From assembly GCA_025531455.1 (NCBI GenBank), contig JAMYHL010000004.1, forward strand, positions 496,001 to 560,000: 64,000 nucleotides of DNA, written 5' to 3'. The notes beneath the pieces were generated by a model, which was not told the DNA's origin, did not search any database, and worked only from the letters and a program-made list of their open reading frames with translations. Both the position numbers and the translations under genes were made by a program. This stretch comes from Apiotrichum sp. Y4204. Lineage: Eukaryota; Basidiomycota; Tremellomycetes; Trichosporonales; Trichosporonaceae. Shown in pieces: positions 10,893-21,755 of the stretch (the stretch's first letter is position 1; each line of letters starts with the position of its first letter).

Positions 10893-12806
10893 ATGGACGG
10901 TAAGTACACCAGCATGACCTGTTGAGCGCGAATTGCAGCCTCACGCGCAAGGGCACCAACAGACCACCATCGTCCTCGACGCGCCGAGACGAGGGTGAGG
11001 GTGAGTCTCCCTCAGCCCCTGCCTCCACACATGCGTCCTCGTCCGCGCACAGTGCCATCATAGTCCCTTGCGCAATTCGCTAACATGTAGAACGATACCG
11101 CAGTCCCCGCCACGACCGCGACCGCGACCGTGACCGCGAGCGGCGACACCGCGACTACGACGACGACCGGCGAGAGCGCCACCGCGACCGTGGCGACCGT
11201 GGCGACCGCGAGCACCGCGATCGTGACCGCGACTATGACCGGCGCGACGACCGCGATCGCCGGGACCGCGACCGCAGCCGCAGCGACCGTCCCGACCGTG
11301 ACCGTTATGAGCGCGATGACCGGCGGCGCGACGACCGCGACCGCGGAGACCGGTATGGCCGCAGCGAACGTGACCGCGACCCTTACGGACGCGACCGCTC
11401 GCCCCGCCGACGCCACGACGACCGTGGAGAGCGGGATTGGCGCGGAGGTGGAGGTGGAGGTGGACGCGGGGGACGGGGAAGGCACCAGTCGCCGCAGCGC
11501 TCGCCGACACCATCAGACGCGATTCCGCTGGAGAAGCGCAGCGTGCAGCCGTCGCTGTGGGACATTGCGCCGCCGCAATTTGAGGGCATTAGTGCTATGG
11601 AGGCGAAGATGACTGGTAAGCGGGTTGTTGCAATGGTCGCTGACGGCAGGTATGTTTACGTACGGACCGGGGCGCGTCGCGCCGCCATTGCATCTCACGA
11701 TGCCCGTCGGCGGTATGATCAACCCACTGCGCCAGACCAAGCGTGTCTACATTGGCAACATTATCGAGGGCATGACGGAGAAGAAGCTCAAGAACCATTA
11801 TCTTCAGCTGCTGCGGGAGCGCAACCTCATTCCCTCCGGGGATGACCCGATCACAGTCATCGAGGTGAACAAAGAGAAGAAGTACGCATACATGGAGTTC
11901 CGCTCGCCTGACGAGGCGACGGCGTGTATCGAACTGGATGGCGCAGAGTTCAACGGTGTATCGCTTTCCATTAAGCGCCCGCAGGAGTACGTTGGCATTG
12001 ATCCCAACCTCGCCTTCCTCGGCGTCAGCGGTGACGCGAACAACAAGCTGTTCGTCGGCGGCCTCCCCACCAACCTCTCAAGCGACCAGGTCATGGAACT
12101 GCTGAAGAGCTTTGGCGAGCTGCGCACCTTCAACCTCGTCAAGGAGGGCAACGGCTCGATCTCCAAGGGCTTTGCCTTTGCAGAGTTCCTCGACCCGAGC
12201 GTGACGGACATGGCGATCCAGGGTCTGAACGGCTTCCAGCTCGGCGACCGCACCCTGGTTGTCCAGCGGGCAGCGACAACGGGCCGCGCGTCTGCTTCGG
12301 CACCCGCCGTCTCATCCACCGCAGCCTTCCTCGCGCAATCGACCATTCTCCAGGCACAGGAGGAGGAAGCACCTCCGACGCGCGTCATGCTCATGCTCAA
12401 CATGGTCACGACGGACGAGCTGTACGACGACCGCGAGTACGCCGAGATCCTCGAGGACGTGCGCGACGAGTGCTCCAAGTTTGGCGAGGTCGAGGGCGTG
12501 CGCATCCCCCGCCCAGTGCCCAAGAGCACACGGTGGGAGCCGAGCGACTCGGCGGCACAGACTGCCGAGAAGAACCGCCGCATCGACGAGGAGAATGGCG
12601 TGGGCCGCGTCTACGTCATGTACTCGGACGTTGCGGGCGCACAGGCCGCCATGTCCGCTCTCGGTGGTCGCCAGTTTGCCGGCCGCACAATCCTGGTCGC
12701 GAGCGCCAGCGAGGAAGACTTTCTCGGACCTGCGCCACCTCCCCCGCCTTCGCCGCCGCCAGAGGACGACGGCGAGGCTCCCCCTCCCCCTCCTCCCCCC
12801 ATGTGA
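10893..12806 (+). CDS. Splicing factor U2AF large subunit (U2AF65/Prp2)
   Basis: Three exons: 10893-10899 (only ATGGACG), 11091-11615 and 11650-12806, 562 residues. U2AF65 recognises the polypyrimidine tract at 3' splice sites and recruits U2 snRNP. Residues 3-130 are an RS-type domain, here mostly Arg-Asp/Arg-Glu repeats rather than Arg-Ser. A UHM-ligand motif follows with Trp159 (SLWDIAPPQFEG), the contact for the small subunit. Then come RRM1 (KRVYIGNI, YAYMEFRSPDEA), RRM2 (NKLFVGGLP, KGFAFAEFLD) and a C-terminal UHM with GRVYVMYSD and GGRQFAGRTI. It ends in a poly-proline tail. The 7-nt first exon is required: only G plus AA yields the frame of the RS domain. Confidence 0.93.
11101..11420 (+). 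repeat. GACCGC-type coding repeat
   Basis: Degenerate tandem hexamers related to GACCGC/CGCGAC encode the Arg-Asp dipeptides of the U2AF arginine-rich domain. Because the array has few stop-forming triplets in any frame, long spurious open frames arise here on both strands. Confidence 0.85.
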
Positions 12807-13327
12807 TAAGCTCAGATGCAGGATATGTGTACCTGGGGATGCCCGGGCAAGATGAAGACAGGAAGATGAATACCGCTTGTCTCGGTGGGTGACCGCGTTA
12901 CTGACAGGCATGATTGCAGTTTCTCTGATACTGGTGAGATTAGTCTTAAGGTGAGCCGGTAGATCCGTTGCCATGTGACGCAGCTGCACAGAGTGGCATC
13001 GCCATGCATTGATTCCCATGCTCGGCTTGTTGCAAAGCCAGCACGATCCCAGGGCCAATTATGCAAAATACTGACAGAGAAAATGATGAATGAATGAAGG
13101 GTAGCGAAAGGCGGCGGCACAATGGCCACAGGGTATTTGTTCGTCGTCGCTTCTGAAACTGCTTGCCATGTTGCTCTTCGTCGTTCGTTCGACACACGTG
13201 ATGGTTGTGGTGGTGGTACGGGGGTGATACAGTGGGCTGCGGAAGCCGACTCACGTAGAGTCGGTAAGGGTACTAGGATGCCTCGGCGGTTGCGCTGGGG
13301 CGTTGGGCAAAGCCTCGGTCATGCGGC
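12807..13327. other. Convergent 3' region
   Basis: 520 bases between the U2AF and CKS1 stop codons. I see nothing beyond likely 3' UTR sequence. Confidence 0.45.
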
Positions 13328-14215
13328 CTACTTGGCGATGTTGACCATACGTGCGCTGGCAAGAGGGGGATGCAGAAGGTCGTAGTTCTTAGGGCGACGG
13401 AAGAGAAGAATGTGCTGGGAGATCAGTCAAGGACGCAAAACAATGCCATGCCCCGCAGTGGTGCGAGCGCGCGATCAAGGGAGATGAATATTCACCGGTT
13501 CCTGTTGGGTCAGCTCAGCCACTAAGGGATTAGGTAGGGAGAAGCACAGAAGTCCCAGATTGTCAACCAATGCCGAGGACCTGCGTCGGCATGAGAATGA
13601 TGGTGGCGCCAGTGAGCAAGGGATGTGAGTAGGCGGGGCGGGGTGCAGTCTGCAGATGCCTGTGCTGCCAGCTGCACAAACATGACCGTTGCACCCAGCC
13701 ACCGCCGAACCAAACTGATCCCACCGAAGTCACAAACATTGCTTGTTTAACAGGGTAGCCCGTCCGCTGGTGCAGACACCATTTTGGCATGTTCAAGTGC
13801 ACTGTACTCACAGGATCATGACGGAGATACATCTCCCATCCAGGAGATTGACGGATGCCGAGTCCGCGCCAGACCTCCTCGGCGAGGATTCCGGTGGGGC
13901 AAAACTTTGCCAATGCTTTCGGAAGCTGTGGTGTAAGCGGTCGGTCTGGCGAAAATGTCGGAGCCGCACAACTCACAATGACATGACTGGAAAGCGAATG
14001 CCGCAGACGCGAAGTCGAGATCAGCTCAGAACCACACATACACCAAGCCCGTTTGGCTTACCGGTACTCCCACTCGTCGTCTGACAGTCAGCCCAGCTCG
14101 CTAAGGGTCGATTAGCTCGGCACTTACCGCTGTACCGTGCGCTGTAGTTGATCTTCTCGCCATACTGCTCGATCGCGCGCCTCTTCTCCTCCATGGTGTA
14201 GCTCCTCTTCGACAT
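13328..14215 (-). CDS. CKS1: Cyclin-dependent kinase regulatory subunit CKS1/Suc1
   Basis: Six exons: 14215-14128, 14080-14062 (19 nt), 13986-13977 (10 nt), 13925-13812, 13501-13496 (6 nt) and 13414-13328, 107 residues. Cks proteins bind CDKs and dock phosphorylated substrates. The spliced product carries the family hallmarks in order: INYSARYSDDEWEYRHVILP, EEVWRGLGIRQSPGWEMY, then HDPEPHILLFRRPKNY. No single long reading frame shows this; each micro-exon is flanked by standard sites (GTAAGC, GTGAGT and GTGAAT donors; TCAG, CCAG and ACAG acceptors). The 6-nt exon supplies Glu78-Pro79 of the invariant PEPH hinge. The tail (LASARMVNIAK) is slightly longer than in animals. Confidence 0.93.
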
Positions 14216-14644
14216 GATGATTGTTTGGATTTTTGGATGGGCCGCGGTGATCGGGCGATCAAATGTTTTGTTTCGGGTATGAGTGCTGGGGTATGTCTGT
14301 ATACGACAGGGTAAGAGAAGTGAAAAAGCAGGGGATTGTCAAGGTGATGTGGTGATGTTGAAAGTTGATTGTTTGTTGACGAGCGGACTATCAGTTCAGG
14401 ACCCAACTTTGGTGTGGAGCACCAAACATAGAAACCTACCGTTACACTCGTCTAGGCCGTTAATGGGAGACAGGAGGGGACACAGGAGACACACGGAACG
14501 AGATGGGAGAGACGGGATGGATGATGGTGGTGATGGGATATGTTGTGATTGTTGTTGTTTGTTGTTTGGTAGAAAGAGACAAGATACGAAAGTGGTTGCC
14601 GACTTTTGTGTTGTGTTGGGTTTGTGTTGTGGCTCCGGCGATCC

Positions 14645-14696
14645 AGTGTTGTGTGTGTTGTGTGTTGTGTGTTGTTTGTGTGTGTTGTGTTGTGTT
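14645..14696. repeat. TG/TTG simple repeat
   Basis: A run of interspersed GTGTGT and GTTGT units of about 50 bases in the CKS1 upstream region; low-complexity, not coding. Confidence 0.9.
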
Positions 14697-14818
14697 TATC
14701 CAACAGGGTTCCAAAAGGCATGATGGCCCAGGGAATAAATCAGCCCCAGCCCAGCCAACCGAAAAGCAGGCGCGTCCAAACACGCTTCCATTTTGGCCCC
14801 GTCCCAAACCCAGCCGTC

Positions 14819-14860
14819 CAGCAGCCCATCAGCCCAGTAGCCCAGCAGCCCAGCAGCATC
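14819..14860. repeat. AGCCCAG-type short tandem array
   Basis: Imperfect copies of AGCCCAG/AGCCCAT in tandem, intergenic. No coding role is visible. Confidence 0.8.
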
Positions 14861-15107
14861 GCCCAGAAATCGTCCCAATCTCTATCCTCAGCCTCCGCAC
14901 GCGTCCAGGGACATGGGCTTATGGGTTGACGGGTTTCCTGAACCCTGCATAAAATGGAGGCTCGGATACATCGTCTCGGTCCTTCCTACTGCATGATGCT
15001 GCATCTCTGGGCATTACTTACTGTCCTTTCTGCTTTGCGACCTGTTTGTAGAGATGACCCTGAGCAAGCAACCTGAAGGTTTGCGCACGAGCACTTCTGC
15101 ACCTCTT

Positions 15108-15135
15108 GCAGCTTGCAGCTTGCAGCCTGCAGCCT
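15108..15135. repeat. Four 7-nt tandem copies (GCAGCTT/GCAGCCT)
   Basis: Two copies of GCAGCTT followed by two of GCAGCCT, exactly in register, intergenic. Confidence 0.9.
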
Positions 15136-16192
15136 GCCCCGCAGAGAGTGGACGGGCTAGAGCGAGTCAGCGACGACTGACGAACGAGGCTGAAGGGCGT
15201 ATGGCGTGGGTCTCTCAGCCCACCTTCCGATTGTGGCCACCACTGACTGTCATGGCATCAATGTCAACAATGTAAATAACAGACTTCACTGGCTCCCCTG
15301 CACAGTGCAGTACGGAACATACAAACACGCAAGACACAGACCCTAGCCAGATGCGTCGACGCAGGGTTGATGGTCCGGATGGCTAGAGGTTTTCTGCAAA
15401 CATCGAGATGTAGCCGCGGCCGAACCACACAAATGAGACTGCAAACACCACCCCCGCATTGAGGAAAGAGCGCAGACACGCAGACGCACAGATCCCCATG
15501 GTTCACCTTGATCACTGTTTACTCGCCTGACACTGAGCACTGAGGTCTGCCGAACACACTCCGACGTTCCATGCATCCGTACCTCGCCCCTCAAGACAAT
15601 AACCTTCTGCACACCGTTCCGTCAATGGAACACCGCGATCACGTTATCCGCCCAGATGAATCACCTCTCTGGCCAAACAGAGCTTGGTGCATTAACGGCG
15701 CATGATCCTCGTCGAGGAACGAGAACGCGTCGGCCCTCTTCCTTCACGCGACTTGCTACTTCCTACCGGTCCTGCTTGTACGGCACCATGCGGGACCCAC
15801 GGCCGGCATGCTCCATAAGCCACCCGTCGTGCCTTGGCTTTCAATTGACCCAATGCGGCATCGCGCGCAGACAAGGTTCGGAGCAGAGTGCTCACCTGAC
15901 GATCTGAAACGGGCAGGAAGCGTACGCAGGCTGCTTCTTGTTCGGCCGTCCTTCGGGTCAGGTTATATCCGTCTTGATGTTGACCGTATTTTTTCAAACG
16001 CTCAGCTCATTCTAACAAGACGGCGCAGATCTGCGACTGATGTACGGCCAGGTTTGTGCTCAACGTTGAGATGATGGTCTAACCTTGCGGTTCAGGGCTG
16101 CATGGCGAGTGGACAATGCTTCATGCTAAACACATACACGACAGGTCAAAGAGTTCCCCAGGCGCTGCTGACTTTGTTGCTGCTGTATAAGT

Positions 16193-16198
16193 CACGTG
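16193..16198. promoter_or_regulatory. CACGTG palindrome upstream of HbpS-like gene
   Basis: A CACGTG E-box core, next to a TATAAG stretch at about 16186-16191, lies 165 bases before the start codon. CACGTG is bound by bHLH factors such as Cbf1 or Pho4 in fungi; function here is inference only. Confidence 0.3.
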
Positions 16199-16361
16199 AT
16201 GCCAGTGGAAAGTTAAGTCACCGTCTCGGCAACTGACGGCAGCGGGCGGCGATTATGCGCAAATCATGCCGCCGGTATGGCGGTGAGTCATGAGATGACC
16301 TCGCTCTCATGGCAGCTCCACAATCCACTACTTTCTGCAAGCAACAATTCCACAACCCACC

Positions 16362-17241
16362 ATGTCCGTAACAGCCCACGCGCTCACCGACAACGACGCG
16401 ATTATCCGCCTGTGCGCGGAGCACGAGCGCACGCTGCGCTTCAACAAATTCAACTCGGAAGTCGCGTGGGAGGTCGGCAACGCAATCCGCGATACGTTTC
16501 TCAGCAAGTATGGCTCGGCGTACGGGCAGGGTATGGCTGGTGTCGTCGTGCACATCGAGATGTTTGGTGGACAGACGCTTTTCAGCTGCGCGATTGGATC
16601 GGCGCCTGTCGTCGGGCCTGATAACTGGTAGGTAGCACTCTGAAGGTTGGGAACGGAGTATCAATACCTCAGGCATGAAAGGTGTTGTTTAACAATACCT
16701 ACTGACACCAGGCTTTGGGTGCGCGCCAAGACAAACGTCGTGCGCCGCTTTGGCGTGAGCTCGCTGCGCAAAGGGCGGGAGTGGGTACATTCTGCGTGGA
16801 GATACTGATACAGAATCGCGGCCAAGGGCCAGACACCAGAGGGCAAGGGCCTCAACTTCCCCGAATATGCGTGCCACGGCGGTGGTGAGTACATAGATCC
16901 AGCAGATCCAGCAGCTTTGGAAACTCTGGAATGGAATGTGTGCTAACCGCAGGTTTCCCAATCTGGTTGCGCGTACGTATTATTTCCCCGGCTCCAATGC
17001 TTGGATCTAAACAAGGCTGTAGATTGACGATTCAGAGCAACGATGTTGGCCCCGTTGGCGTCATTGTCGTGTCGGGCTTGCCGCAGCTCGAAGATCATCA
17101 GGTGCGTTGGTCATTTAGATAGAGATGAGCATTCGAGTGGAAAGTTACTCACGCTGACACTACAGCTTATTGTTCGTCGCGGCATTGTTCACACATCTTA
17201 ACTAACCGCAGATCGACGCGCTCGTCACCCACTTCGAGTAA
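16362..17241 (+). CDS. HbpS-like / UPF0303 family protein
   Basis: Seven exons: 16362-16627, 16712-16780, 16814-16884, 16953-16972 (20 nt), 17036-17101, 17166-17171 (6 nt) and 17212-17241, 175 residues, matching the family's usual length of about 160-180. It fits the heme-degrading-domain (HbpS/PF03928) fold that includes yeast YBR137W. Conserved blocks are FNKFNSEVAWEVGNAIRD, GVVVHIEMFGGQTLFSCAIG, W-x-x-x-KTNVVRRFGVSS, YACHGGGFPI, GVIVVSGLPQLEDH and a last helix IDALVTHF. The second intron is only 33 nt, and the 6-nt exon adds Leu-Ile so that EDHQLIIDAL aligns with the family's EDH-x-L-V-x-x-AL. Molecular role uncertain; yeast YBR137W is linked to the tail-anchored protein pathway. Confidence 0.82.
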
Positions 17242-17365
17242 ACAAATGAGACGCGACACAAGTTGCACTCAGTACGCGATGAGAACAGTACTCAAGCAGG
17301 CAGAACCTTCCTGGGCAATAGCACACTTCCACTCCATAGAATACATGCAGCTGTCACAGCCTTCC

Positions 17366-18725
17366 CTACCTCTTTCCCTTCTTCCCCCGCCCCCTTCCGC
17401 CCTTGCCCGCATTGTTGACTCGCGCAATCTCGCCCTCGGAAATCGTGAGCGTGCCATTCTTGAACGAGCCCACGCCCATCCGAAGACCCATAGCCCTCTC
17501 GCGCTTCTTCCCATCCATGCCCTTCTTCTTCCCCACCTCGAGCCCGAAGGTACGCTCCCCCCGCGCCGCGTTTCCCCCACTCGGCCGAATCCCAGCCCCG
17601 CGCTTTCCCGCGTCGCCGAGCCCGCCAATGCCCTTGACCCACGACCCGGCGGCCTCCGCCTCGGCGCGCGCGCGCTCATGCCTCCTGTCGGCTGCATGCA
17701 CGAGGCCTGTGCGCACTGCTGCGGGGTGCGAGGACAGCGACGCGTTCTTCACCCGTGCACTTCCCTCGCCCGGAAGAGAGTAGGAAGCGAGCTCGAGAAG
17801 CCGCCCAGACATGGCATTCCGCTTGTCCACGGGTCGCGACGCGTCCTCCGCGTCTGCGGTCGGCAGAATCGTGTTCAGGAGCATGTCGTGCAGCGTCTTG
17901 TCGAGACGCAGGTTGGATCTATCGTTAGTGTGTACCTGAAGCCCACATCACGCGTCAAAACTCACTGCTCCTCCTCTTCGTCTGCCTCGCGTGCGCGCTT
18001 CTTGCCCCGCCCGACTTCCTCAGTCTTGACGCCCATCATCTTCATCGAGTTGCCCTTCATGAATGCGCGCTGCTCCGACTTGGAGACAAACGACGCCGAG
18101 GACGATGTTGACGGTGCAAACACCACTTCCGGAACCACTGGTCCGGCGGACACTGTGGGCGCAGGCTTCGCACCCTTCGTCTCCTTGGATTTCGACACTT
18201 TGTCCTTGCTCTTGCCCTTCTTGGCGGACATGAACGCGGCTGATGTCAGGCCGAGCACCGCATCCCGTACCCACCATCGATATCTCCCATTTCGTCCTCG
18301 CTGTCGGTCACGAACGCGTCTCCCGCGCCCCATCCATCATCGGTGTGGAACCCCTCGTCGTCTGACTCGATCTCCATTCCCTCCGGATCATCTTCCGCCT
18401 CATCTTGCGACTCCGGATCGCTCTCTTCAACCTTCGCACCTCCAAACATTGCCCGCCCGTGCGCCTGCAGCGCAGCGAGCATCGCCGCCCGGTCATCCTC
18501 GTCCTCGCTGCTGTCAAATGAGCTGCAGCTTTCGTCGTCGGACTCGAGCTGCCTCGCTTTTCCCTTCGCCTTCGCGGATGGCTTCGCAGCGGCCTTCACC
18601 GACTTGCCGCTCGGCTGGGACGCGACTTTCGGTCGCTTGGGCTTCGCGCCCTTTGCGATTCCGCTCTTTGAGGGTCCCCTGCACTTGTCAGCATCTATCT
18701 CGCCAAGCACGTTCGGTACGCACAT
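17366..18725 (-). CDS. FAF1/C1orf131-like ribosome biogenesis protein (DUF4602-like)
   Basis: Exons: 18725-18724 (AT of the start codon), 18678-18275, 18239-17966 and 17918-17366, 410 residues. The N-terminal half is Lys/Ala-rich, then strongly acidic (Asp/Glu/Ser) with nucleolar character. The C-terminal half carries LDKTLHDMLLNTIL, KRNAMSGRLLELASYSLPGE and, near the end, GVGSFKNGTLTISEGEIARV, which resembles the terminal G-x-F-K-N-G-x-L-x-x-S motif of Faf1, a factor of early 18S rRNA processing. It ends in a basic GKGGRGRGKKGKR tail. The resemblance is limited to that motif and composition, so the family call is tentative, while the gene model is good. The start codon is discussed under findings. 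Confidence 0.6.
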
Positions 18726-19169
18726 GTCTGCTTGGGTAGTGTAGTGGAGTGGATGAAAGCAAGTGGAGGGGGCTCTCACGATCGAGACTTGGCCTGTGGC
18801 CACAACATGAAATCGATGGAAATCTTGCCGCGGGGCCCCATAAGCTCACCCGCCACCGCCACACACCCAGCCGTTCCCAAAATGCCGTGCTCATATGACG
18901 CCCCCAGGACTGTCTAGCATGTTCAGATCGTCTAGAATTCTAGAAGTGGGACCCCACATCGTCATCGTTCACTGCCGATCAGAAGCAACGTCATGTAATA
19001 TCACCAAACGGAAAAAAAAAAGCGCAGTACCCGCTCGAAAAGGAGGTAGCGAAAGAGATCGAGAGCATGTGCGGGTGGGTCAGAGGCGCACACCGGGCGC
19101 TACTTTGTTACTGTTACCCATCTTTCATCCCATTCACTCACTCACTCACCACCCCCATCCATCACCACG
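18726..19169. other. Divergent intergenic region
   Basis: 444 bases between the FAF1-like start and the methyltransferase start. It holds a short A-run at about 19013-19021 and a CT-rich leader before 19170. No further gene seen. Confidence 0.45.
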
Positions 19170-20234
19170 ATGCAGGTCCTCACCTTCGCGCTCGGCGTCA
19201 TGCGGCCGTGGATCCTCATCGGCGCCGCGCTCTTCTTCCTCCCGGTCACGATCTTCCGCTGCATCGTGACCCTCGACTGGCGCTCGCTGACCTCGCTCTC
19301 GCGCTTCAAAGACGCGTGGTTTGCCCGCGTGTGGCTGTTCGGCGGGCCGCTTGTCCGCAAAACCGCGGCGCCGCGTATCGGCCCCCTCCTCGCGGGCCGC
19401 ATCCGCTCGGGCATCGCCCTCCCGGCAGCGGCCAACAGCGCGAACTCGGCCGGCGTTCACGGCACAGTTATCGAAGTCGGGCCCGGCAGCGGCATGTGGG
19501 TGCACCAGTGGGCGGACGCAGGATCGGCGATTACGCGCGTGTACGGTGTCGAGCCGAACGCGGACCTTCACCCGGCACTGCGCCAGCGAGTCCGGGATGC
19601 CGGCCTCGAGGACAAGTACGAAATCGTCCCCGTCGGAATTGAGGATATCGGCGCGACGGGCATGGTACAGAAGGGCTCCGTCGACGCGATCGTCACCCTT
19701 ATGTGCCTGTGCTGCATCCCCGAGCCAGAGAAGAACATCAAGGAGCTGTACGAGTACCTGAAGCCCGGCGGACGGTGGTACTTCTACGAACATGTCCGCA
19801 CGTTTGCGCACCAGGGTTCCGCCATGAGGTCGTACCAAGGTATGTGGATTGAGTGTTCGGGAGCGGTGCAGAGCCGAGTGCCGTCGTGGCGGGCACTAGG
19901 GGGTGGATCTTTGGCAGCCGGGAAGAGCTTTGTGGGTTAACCCGTATACCGTGCTCTTTGACCTCGATGAGAACCCAGTCAATCTCGTTAATCTTCGCGC
20001 ACGCACCTCCTTGCTCCTCTCTTCTCCCAAAGTACACTTCTTTGACCCCTACTAACGCCAGCTCTCATCAACCGAGTCTGGCTCCCGCTCATGGGCGGCT
20101 GCGATCTGTGCCGCGACTCCGTGGCCAGCGTCCGCGCGGCGGGACCGTGGGCCGATATCGACCTCGCATCATGCGCCGGCGAGGACTGGTGGACCCCCGC
20201 GCCGCATGCGATCGGAACGCTTACCAAGGCGTGA
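19170..20234 (+). CDS. METTL7-like class I methyltransferase
   Basis: Two exons, 19170-19839 and 20062-20234, give 280 residues. An N-terminal hydrophobic segment (about residues 10-30) suggests anchoring to the ER or lipid-droplet surface, as in METTL7/TMT1 proteins. The SAM-binding motif I reads VIEVGPGSG at residues 100-108, followed by an acidic motif II (YGVEPNADL), VQKGSVDAIVTLMCLCCI and LKPGGRWYFYEHV, all typical of the family. The C-terminal exon ends with a CDLCRDS stretch and WWTPAPHAIGTLTKA. Substrate cannot be deduced; human members methylate thiols. The G|CT junction uses a CTAAC branch site. Confidence 0.83.
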
Positions 20235-21755
20235 TCATTTCAACGGACATGGACATGGGCAGCCGTTCTTGAACGCTGGTAACTTCTTAGAGCTTCTGGG
20301 AAGGACGATAGGATACCAGGATACCCGATCGGAACTGCTGGCGCTACGCGATGCGATAATGTTATAGCTTCATTCCCGAGACTTGGTAAGAGTGTGGTGG
20401 AGGCCGTGGAGGCAAGCCGCATGAGCAAGCGATTGTGGCACGGCAGTGGATTGTGACTCATGGCGAAGGGGCAGTTCTCAGATCTCAGAGATGCAACATG
20501 CGCCGCATGCCGCACCCACACCAAAATCCCGAGACAGCGTAGCAAGCGGACAAAGCAGTGGATGTCGCGCGAAAGATCATCAAAATCGGCTTAGCGTAGT
20601 CGGCAACAATGGCAATGTCAATGACTCGTTCATTCGGGCCCGAGACTATGGAGTTAGTCCTTCATGATGGGATAGTTGAGTTAACGCTGGGAGGTTCGTC
20701 ATCAACCGTCAATGTTCCTCACAACAGGCTGCGCCAAGGCCGTTCGCACAGGGCTGAGCTATTGTCGTCAGAAGGCTCAGAGGTCGTAACGCCACACTCC
20801 ACTCCTCTGATCAATCTCTTGTCCTGCTGAAGCGTTATACACAGGCACCAGCAAGCAGGTACCACGAACCGACGATGCAGTCGTAACAGCAGTAGTGCGA
20901 ATGAAGGGGCAGCGAGGAGCAGGAGATGAATGTCAGTTACTCACCAGCTTGATAGTCGATGAATTGGGTTTGCATTGAACCGATTAGCTATCCGCGTCAC
21001 GCGCTATTGGCTGCACTCCACAGGCATTACAATCTTGTAATCAGACTGTTTTGTCAACCCAACCAAGGGCGCAGTGTGACACACAGACCCACCGCACAGC
21101 GTGCACTGACCTTCCCTTGGCCTCTCCGCCCTTTTCCCCATCTTGTTTCTTCAATCTCTTCCCCTTCTCATCACCACAGACACTCTTGTCACTATCCATT
21201 CACTCTCTCTGCCCATCACCCATTCTCCATCCCGCACTCATATCCACAGAGCCTCTGTAAGCACAACTATCACGAAACCCGGTGCAACACACGCTGACAC
21301 AACCGCACGTACAAATCTGGTTCCTGACTTTTGCCACCCACCTACCCGTGACTCGTGTTTCGCTCACTCCCGGACTCGCGCTTGCCGTCGCTCTCGTCCG
21401 CCTGCTCCCTGCGGCCGCCACCCGCTGCCGAATCGGACGTGTCATCACGGCCCCGCATCCGCCGCCCACCCACCCAAATCGCACTCACCCTCACCCCCCA
21501 TCTGGCACGGACACATGCGTATGGTGGACACACGCTGCGTACGCTCTAACAAACGTTAACACCTAACGTACCACGCACAAACAACTGCTTCCGCTGCCGC
21601 GCCCACCACACCGCACTGCGCTCTCTCCCGCTTTCCCCTACTGGCGTGCATCATCATCATCACCACCATCTATCACCTCATCACCTCGACTCCTTTTGCC
21701 ACCACACTCTCACTCATCAACCGCATTCGCCCATCTACAGCTGCATCCCAACACA
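20235..21755. other. Long ATG8 upstream region
   Basis: About 1.5 kb without a supported gene. The last 600 bases before ATG8 are strongly C/T- and CA-rich, typical of a fungal promoter or 5' leader, and give spurious open frames rich in His, Ser, Pro and Arg. Confidence 0.5.

Larger units (their letters stand above)
14216..16361. other. Gene-free 2.1 kb between divergent genes
   Basis: No supported gene. It contains a TG/TTG-rich tract, an AGCCCAG array, a 7-mer repeat (listed separately) and several short unconvincing open frames, the longest about 100-150 codons and driven by low-complexity sequence. Promoters of CKS1 and of the HbpS-like gene should lie at its two ends. Confidence 0.5.

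Noticed and set aside
10939..11000. Possible extra exon in U2AF
   Set aside because: Has an acceptor and two donors, but both joins leave phase 0 and would throw the RS domain out of frame; direct splicing 10899 to 11091 is correct.
11012..11612. Thr/Ala-rich plus frame (160 codons) and Val/Ala-rich minus frame (157 codons)
   Set aside because: Both arise from the GACCGC repeat of the U2AF arginine-rich domain; only the third frame continues into the RRMs.
17246..18739. 497-codon plus open frame
   Set aside because: Antisense to the FAF1-like gene, which has splice sites, an acidic/basic domain layout and a conserved C-terminal motif.
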